Under the pieces are notes generated by a model, which was not told the origin of the DNA, searched no databases, and was given only the letters and a program-made list of their open reading frames with translations. DNA of 38,244 bases from an uncultured Clostridium sp. (GTDB taxonomy: Bacteria; Bacillota; Clostridia; Lachnospirales; Lachnospiraceae). Below are positions 34,301 through 38,244 of this stretch, piece by piece. A program made the position numbers and the translations under genes. How positions within the stretch are numbered: position 1 is the stretch's first letter; each line of letters begins with the position of its first letter. The stretch spans positions 1-38,244 of the forward strand of contig CABVBU010000030.1 in NCBI GenBank assembly GCA_902496665.1, in the 5' to 3' direction.

Positions 34301-34540
34301 GAAAATTCGCCCACCGGTCAGCGCTATATCCACCACAAGGAACACGGCAGCAAGGTGCTGCTGTTTGTCCGGGAGTTTAAGGCTGACCGTGTGACCGGCG
34401 GTGCAGAGGCATATACCTATCTGGGCACGGCGAACTATGTGAAGCATGAGGGCAGCAGGCCGATGAATATCACATGGCAGCTGGACCGCCCAATCCCAGC
34501 AAAGTTCTTGAAGAAGACAAATAAGTTGGTAGTAGGCTGA
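31385..34540 (+). CDS. PLD-like nuclease / SF2 DEAD-like helicase / DUF3427 protein
   Basis: A 1051-residue protein; GAGGA precedes the ATG by 8 bp. A phospholipase-D-like domain comes first: RLHAKAYIF with His222 and Lys224, and IGSSNLSNAAL with Asn243, although the Asp of the usual HKD motif is replaced by Tyr. The helicase has P-loop AATGTGKT (Lys352), Walker B DEFHH (Asp443 to His446), GLTATPERMDG and motif VI QLGRGLR (Gln650 to Arg656). The C-terminal 300 residues fit DUF3427, ending in a helical and beta-rich region. Proteins of this architecture are restriction-like and widespread in bacterial islands; an ATP-driven translocase with a nuclease or end-recognition module is the expected activity. 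It is 42 bp after the DUF5655 gene. Confidence 0.88.
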   Translation: MLHPGLYEQVINNALTGELAEIPEARKSVAPIDKAEASKVLAQYLADVVQKGLDNVLDNGGDISAQIGLTNQIVELIQNTTKEADFAALGVDRRAEQLLALLREADPRLAVGKTAADIERPETSIAQSSLFTGAVHEPQMFTELKKEIVSADRIDMLVSFIKWSGLRLIMDELREFTHSGGKLRIITTSYMGATDVKAIEELRKLPNTHIKVSYNTKTTRLHAKAYIFYRETGFTTAYIGSSNLSNAALTSGLEWNTKVTKRDLPETIDKIAATFEYYWNDREFEYYAEDQKERLARALKAEKYFDTNNADVYTMDINPYSYQQEILDKLEAERTVRGYTRNLVVAATGTGKTVISALDYKRFHRQNPDKPCRLLFVAHREEILKQSLYTFRAVLKDANFGELFVGNYKPESIDNLFLSIQTFNSQSFTEKTSPDFYDYIIVDEFHHAAAPTYQKLLSYYQPCILLGLTATPERMDGKSILPYFHNRIAAEIRLPEAIDRKLLCPFQYFGVTDTVDLDALKWSAGGYQKNELEHIYTFSGAVANRRADHVVTALLKYVTDIDEVKGLGFCVTVDHAEFMCRYFNDHNIPSMCLTGQSSDEERVAAKRRLVSGEVRFIFVVDIYNEGVDIPEVNTVLFLRPTESLTIFLQQLGRGLRLSEDKECLTVLDFIGQANRKYNFEDKFAALLSNATRSVSREIKDGFVSVPKGCYVQLEKKAAKYILENIRASYGNTAGLVARAASFAEDSGLELTLKNFLDYYHLDPRAIYKFSSFSRICARADAIEDFSEPLEDILTKAFAKLAVADSRRWISFLLDVLPRLDNLDFAALPDAEKRMMQMFYVTVWGKTVENWDDEEVLSNLYALSDSTVLLGELLELLRYRFEQIDFIDEPVELGFDCPLDLHCTYTRDQLLVALDFMKPSTVREGVKWLLEKNIDVFFVTLNKADKDYSPTTMYNDYSINESLFHWQSQSTTAENSPTGQRYIHHKEHGSKVLLFVREFKADRVTGGAEAYTYLGTANYVKHEGSRPMNITWQLDRPIPAKFLKKTNKLVVG

Positions 34541-34569
34541 CATACTTGGCATGATTTAAGGAGACACCT

Positions 34570-37275
34570 ATGGAGGCACGAAAACACTTAATCATCATAA
34601 AGGGAAAAGACCAGACGGACTCAGTTGCAAGCTTTCAGTTCCACGACGGGAGGTGCGAGGTCGTCTATACCAGTGCGCCCAATAAGACTTACAGCTTCCA
34701 GAGCAGTAATGTGGAGATCCTGCCTCTGCAAAAGAAAATTGACCCTGCGCAGGTGATTGTCACCGCAAACGGGCAAACGATCAGTGAAATTGATAAACTT
34801 CTCGACTTCGGCGTATATTACCGCATTGTCCGCAACGGAAAGAGAGATTTATCGTTCCACAGGGGCGAAGTGCAGTTCCAGCAGAATTGCCTGATGGACG
34901 GTAAAAACCAAGAAACATTCCAGTATTTCAAAGAAACTGCCGCGGCAATCAGCCTCGAGGTGGAAGGCATCAACATCCTGAGTATGCAGTACGATAAGAT
35001 CAAACAGGTCAGCGAGGATACCGTGCTGGCAAGCTATCTTGCACCGCAGAAGGAAGTCAAAGCACCGCAGATGCCGGAGGCGGTAATCTATCCGTTTGGC
35101 CTGAACCAGAGCCAGAAGCTGGCGGTGGAGCGGGCGCTTTCCTCCAAAATCAGCATCATTCAGGGCCCTCCGGGGACAGGAAAGACGCAGACGATTCTGA
35201 ATATCATTGCCAATGTGGTTCGGAGCGGGAAGACCGTGGCGGTCGTATCCAACAACAACTCTGCAACACATAATGTGGCGGAAAAGCTGGAAAAGAAGAA
35301 TGCCTCTTTTCTGACCGCGTTTCTCGGGAGCCTTGCCAACAAGCAAAAGTTCCTGGAGAACCAAAATGGCACCTATCCAGATATGAGCTATTGGGAGATG
35401 CCGCCGGAGGAACGGCAGCAGTTGGATCAGGAAACGACTGCGCTTTCCAAGGAACTGAACGAAATGCTCAACGCCAAGAACCGCATTGCGGAAATTGAGC
35501 AGGAGTTTTTGCAGCTGAATCCGGAACAGCTCTATTTTGAGGAATACTATGCGACTTACAGCGGCGCGCCGACGGAAGGCCTGGACAAGCTGTCCTCGCA
35601 GAAGATTCTTGCGCTTTGGATGGAATTTGAACAGCACGCAGAACATGCGAGCCGCTTAGGACTTTTTCAAAAACTCTCCATTATGTTCCGATTCAACCGC
35701 AATGCGCTCAAATTGTTTCTCCGTTCTCCAGAGCTGGTTATTCCCTATTTGCAAAGTCAGTTCTATTCCGTAAAAAGACGGGAGCTGGAGGCCGAAAAGC
35801 AGGAACTGAACCGCAAGCTGGAACACTACGCTTTTGACACAAAGATGGACGAGCTCACGCAGAAGTCCCTGCGGCTGTTCCGGGCGGAGCTGACAACACG
35901 GTATCACTGGCAGAGTAATAGACAGCGCTTTGAAATGAGTGATTTCCGTCGGAATTCCGCAGAGTTTACCCGGGAGTATCCGGTGGTGCTCAGCACGACC
36001 TATTCCATCAAGGGAACGCTCAGCATCGATCATATCTATGATTATTTAATCGTGGATGAAGCCTCACAGGTCGATCTGGCCACCGGGGTGCTGGCATTTT
36101 CCTGTGCGCGGAATATCGTAATTGTCGGGGACTTGAAGCAGCTACCCAATGTGCTGACAGAGGATGACATCCGCACCAGCGATGCTATCTGGCAGAAGTA
36201 TTCCTTGGATGAGCGGTATCGTTTTTCGACCCACAGTCTGTTGTCATCTGCGTTGGAAATATGGCAGGACGCGCCTGTTACGCTGCTGCGGGAACACTAC
36301 CGCTGCCACCCGAAAATCATTAACTTCTGCAACCAGAAGTTCTATCACGGGCAATTGATTGTCATGACCAAAGACCATGATGAGCCGGATGTGTTGACCA
36401 TGTACCGGACGACTGCCGGCAATCACGCCCGTGGGCATCTCAACCAACGCCAGATTGATGTCATCCAGCAGGAGGTGCTTCCGCGACTGCATCAGCAAAA
36501 TTTCCAGAGCATCGGTATTATCACACCGTATCGGGACCAGGTAACAGCCATCCGCAAGCAGCTGGGAGATACTTATGAGGTGGACACCGTCCACAAGTTT
36601 CAGGGACGGGAACAGGATGCCATCATTCTGACCTCAGTCGACAATGTTATCACAGATTTCGTGGATGATCCCCATATGCTGAATGTGGCGGTTTCCCGTG
36701 CGGTTCATTCGCTGGCAGTGGTCACATCGCAGGACCCACGCAATGACCAGACCAACTACGGCGACCTAACGCGGTACATCGAATATAACAATTTTGAGGT
36801 TACCCAGAGCCAGGTCTACTCCGTGTTCGATATGCTCTATCAGGGATATGCCGAGCAGCGCAAAGCATATCTGCAAAAACATAAGCGAGTATCGGAGTAC
36901 GATTCCGAGAATCTCATGTACTCTGTGATTCAAGAGGTGCTGTCCGAAGAGGCATTTTCCACTATCGGCTGCGCTGTACATGTTTCTCTTGCAACACTGG
37001 TGAAAGACTATGAACCGTTGACGGAGGAAGAACGCAAATATGCCCGGAATCCGTTGACGCATGTTGATTTTTTGCTATTCAATCAAATGGATAAACAACC
37101 TGTGCTAGCAATTGAAGTGGACGGGACTGGCTTCCATGAAGCCGGGAGCAAACAGGCAGAACGCGATATAAAGAAGGACTCCATTCTGAAGAAGTGTGCC
37201 ATCTCGCTGTTGCGGCTACGTACAGACGGTAGCGGAGAAAGAGAGAAGATTAGGACTGCATTAAAGAGGAAATGA
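34570..37275 (+). CDS. SF1 (UPF1/DNA2-like) helicase with C-terminal DUF2726-type nuclease domain
   Basis: A 901-residue protein starting after AAGGAG with 7-bp spacing. An N-terminal about 170-residue domain without known motifs is followed by the SF1 helicase: P-loop IIQGPPGTGKTQ (Lys205), Walker B VDEASQVDLATG (Asp496), GDLKQLPNV, REHYRCHPKI, and DTVHKFQGREQDAI with LNVAVSRAV, all intact. A long helical insertion separates the first motifs (about 260-450). The C-terminus has a PD-(D/E)XK nuclease of the DUF2726 type: HVDFLLF with Asp833, then AIEVDGTGFHE with Glu849 and Asp851, and RDIKKDSILKK. It is a helicase-nuclease similar to DNA2 or COG1112 proteins found in several anti-phage systems. 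The gene follows the SF2 gene by 29 bp. Confidence 0.88.
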   Translation: MEARKHLIIIKGKDQTDSVASFQFHDGRCEVVYTSAPNKTYSFQSSNVEILPLQKKIDPAQVIVTANGQTISEIDKLLDFGVYYRIVRNGKRDLSFHRGEVQFQQNCLMDGKNQETFQYFKETAAAISLEVEGINILSMQYDKIKQVSEDTVLASYLAPQKEVKAPQMPEAVIYPFGLNQSQKLAVERALSSKISIIQGPPGTGKTQTILNIIANVVRSGKTVAVVSNNNSATHNVAEKLEKKNASFLTAFLGSLANKQKFLENQNGTYPDMSYWEMPPEERQQLDQETTALSKELNEMLNAKNRIAEIEQEFLQLNPEQLYFEEYYATYSGAPTEGLDKLSSQKILALWMEFEQHAEHASRLGLFQKLSIMFRFNRNALKLFLRSPELVIPYLQSQFYSVKRRELEAEKQELNRKLEHYAFDTKMDELTQKSLRLFRAELTTRYHWQSNRQRFEMSDFRRNSAEFTREYPVVLSTTYSIKGTLSIDHIYDYLIVDEASQVDLATGVLAFSCARNIVIVGDLKQLPNVLTEDDIRTSDAIWQKYSLDERYRFSTHSLLSSALEIWQDAPVTLLREHYRCHPKIINFCNQKFYHGQLIVMTKDHDEPDVLTMYRTTAGNHARGHLNQRQIDVIQQEVLPRLHQQNFQSIGIITPYRDQVTAIRKQLGDTYEVDTVHKFQGREQDAIILTSVDNVITDFVDDPHMLNVAVSRAVHSLAVVTSQDPRNDQTNYGDLTRYIEYNNFEVTQSQVYSVFDMLYQGYAEQRKAYLQKHKRVSEYDSENLMYSVIQEVLSEEAFSTIGCAVHVSLATLVKDYEPLTEEERKYARNPLTHVDFLLFNQMDKQPVLAIEVDGTGFHEAGSKQAERDIKKDSILKKCAISLLRLRTDGSGEREKIRTALKRK

Positions 37276-37277
37276 TT

Positions 37278-37352
37278 ATGTCGAGAATAATCAGGAATAC
37301 AATCAGATGTAAAAAATGCGGAGACGTCATCGAAAGTAAAACCATTCTTTGA
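37278..37352 (+). pseudogene. Truncated zinc-ribbon protein gene
   Basis: A 24-residue frame (MSRIIRNTIRCKKCGDVIES and KTIL) just after the SF1 helicase gene. The CKKCGDVIES pattern is the start of a known short zinc-ribbon family (DUF7695-like), in which a second Cys pair should follow. Here the reading ends at once in a TGA, and the rest is replaced by unrelated AT-rich sequence, so the gene is broken. Confidence 0.5.
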
Positions 37353-37409
37353 GACATAACGTTTCGTTTCAGCAATTCTATTATGAATGCTAGATTGTAT
37401 TGGTTTCGA

Positions 37410-37455
37410 TTATACCCCATTATACCCTTGATTTTTAGGGTATAATTGGGTATAA
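37410..37455. promoter_or_regulatory. 17-of-18-bp palindrome upstream of the last gene
   Basis: TTATACCCCATTATACCC at 37410-37427 matches the reverse complement of 37438-37455 at 17 of 18 positions, with a 10-base loop. It also contains the short TATACCC unit in direct repeat on each arm. It lies 35 bp before the ATPase start and holds TATAAT-like -10 sequences, so an autoregulatory operator or replication/transfer iteron is possible. Confidence 0.55.
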
Positions 37456-37490
37456 TTCTGCATAGAATAGTATCTCAAAGGAGGAGCGCT

Positions 37491-38244
37491 ATGGACTTAT
37501 CTGAGATGCAAACCCGCGCGGCGAAACTGGAGCAGCAGATTTCTGCTTTGCCCGCAGGCTCTGTCACGAAGAAAACCGTCAGAGGCAAGGACTATTTCTA
37601 CCATCGTTGGACGGAGAACAAGAAGCGGCGGGAGAAGTATATTCCTGCGGATGAACTGGAGAGCTTCCGTGCTCAGATCGAGCAGCGGAAGGAACTGGAG
37701 CAGGAGCTGAAAGTGCTGAAAAAGCAGCTGCCCAAGGCGAAATCTGCGAACCTTTCCGCGTTTACCACCAATGTCCGCACCGGCAAGGCGCTGCGTTCCT
37801 TTGCGGCGTCTGTTCGCGGCTATCGCAGGCGCGAGTGTTTCCGGCAGCTACATGATTTTGTCTACGGCGAGCCGCAGGACAAGGTGTTCATCCTCTACGG
37901 TCTGCGCCGGACGGGAAAAACCACCATGATCCGCCAGATTTTTGCGGAGATGAGCGACACGCAGCTTGCCAAGGCTGCGTTCATTCAGATCACTGCAAAA
38001 GACACGCTGGCAGACGTAAACCGCGACCTCAAGGCATTGGAAGCGCAGGGCTTTCGCTATGTGTTCCTCGACGAAGTAACGCTGATGGAGGATTTTATCG
38101 AGGGCGCGGCACTGTTTTCTGATGTGTTCGCAGCCTGCGGTATGAAGATCGTGCTCTCCGGCACGGACTCGCTGGGCTTTCTCTTTACCGAGGACGAGCA
38201 GCTTTACGACCGCTGCATCCTGCTGCACACCACATTCATCCCTT
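37491..38244 (+). CDS. AAA ATPase with coiled N-terminus, 3' end outside window
   Basis: The frame is open to the window edge (251 codons). AAGGAGGAGCGCT before the ATG at 37491 supports the start. Residues 1 to about 100 are charged and helical (RKELEQELKVLKKQLPKAKS), then the ATPase begins: P-loop LYGLRRTGKTTM with Lys143 and Walker B YVFLDEVT with Asp194, as in AAA_14 proteins that carry DUF4143 or a similar C-terminus. It differs from the 3697-5055 ATPase in the N-terminal extension. A role in the element's maintenance or defence is possible; nothing more can be said without the rest. Confidence 0.8.
   Translation, partial: MDLSEMQTRAAKLEQQISALPAGSVTKKTVRGKDYFYHRWTENKKRREKYIPADELESFRAQIEQRKELEQELKVLKKQLPKAKSANLSAFTTNVRTGKALRSFAASVRGYRRRECFRQLHDFVYGEPQDKVFILYGLRRTGKTTMIRQIFAEMSDTQLAKAAFIQITAKDTLADVNRDLKALEAQGFRYVFLDEVTLMEDFIEGAALFSDVFAACGMKIVLSGTDSLGFLFTEDEQLYDRCILLHTTFIP

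Larger units (their letters stand above)
26180..38244 (+). mobile_element. Skin-like integrated element in sigK (left end to window edge)
   Basis: From about 26180 to the right edge the gene content changes from housekeeping to mobile-element functions: HTH regulator, Cys-rich VLP protein, RepA N-terminal protein, MobC, then helicase-nuclease cargo. The replication/mobilisation block and the helicases are visibly more GC-rich than the sigma-gene surroundings, and the 30.1-31.3 kb part is more AT-rich, so the element is a mosaic. No integrase, recombinase, relaxase or right end is present in the visible 12 kb. A family name cannot be given; it resembles the degraded integrative/mobilisable elements of gut Clostridia. 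Confidence 0.65.

Noticed and set aside
1..38244. CRISPR arrays, tRNA or rRNA genes, insertion-sequence transposases
   Set aside because: No regularly spaced repeat-spacer array, no tRNA cloverleaf or rRNA sequence and no transposase motif was seen by reading; short RNAs could have been missed.

Overview
The window looks like chromosomal DNA of a spore-forming Clostridia, most likely Lachnospiraceae-like. It has Gram-positive ribosome binding sites, a sporulation sigma factor gene fragment, Firmicutes-type PyrBI, a MacB-type ABC system and clostridial mobile-element genes. About 26 kb of host chromosome is followed by a foreign element that starts inside the sigma factor gene and runs off the right edge.

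Host part, left to right. (1) 1-3513: a polyol or sugar-acid operon holding the end of a mannitol dehydrogenase-family gene, a GntP permease, a PfkB sugar kinase fused to an HPr/Crh-like domain, and a VOC protein. (2) 3697-5055: an AAA/DUF4143 ATPase on the minus strand. (3) 5536-16050: a tricarboxylate-type catabolic region with an OadA-like carboxyltransferase, two LysR regulators, a PrpF-family isomerase, an aconitase-family hydratase, a CitMHS-family transporter, a DUF6282-type hydrolase and an NAD-type isocitrate dehydrogenase. My reading is import of a tricarboxylate such as citrate or trans-aconitate, isomerisation and hydration to isocitrate, and oxidation to 2-oxoglutarate. (4) 16153-17492: pyrBI. 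(5) 17784-23117: a uracil-DNA-glycosylase-like orphan, then an ABC ATPase, a large exported membrane-anchored protein and a MacB-like permease. (6) 23367-25624: cstA and a translationally coupled unknown gene.

At 25912 a sigK gene begins but is cut after about 88 codons, in the region where the skin elements of Bacillus subtilis and Clostridioides difficile interrupt sigK. From about 26180 the DNA is foreign: a double-HTH regulator, a leftward set of replication/mobilisation genes (small protein, Cys-rich VLP protein, RepA N-terminal protein, MobC, wHTH protein), and a conserved element protein. That leftward part is damaged: MobC has a probable nonsense codon, the element protein has a one-base frameshift, and no relaxase gene is seen.

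The element carries an apparently intact rightward operon (30229-37275): an Xre regulator, a DUF5655 protein with a PD-(D/E)XK-like nuclease domain, a 1051-aa PLD/SF2 helicase/DUF3427 protein and a 901-aa SF1 helicase with a C-terminal DUF2726-like nuclease. I read this as a candidate anti-phage or anti-plasmid helicase-nuclease system and the most interesting content of the window. It is followed by a truncated zinc-ribbon gene, a strong palindrome and the start of an AAA ATPase that runs off the edge. The recombinase and right end of the element are not in the window.
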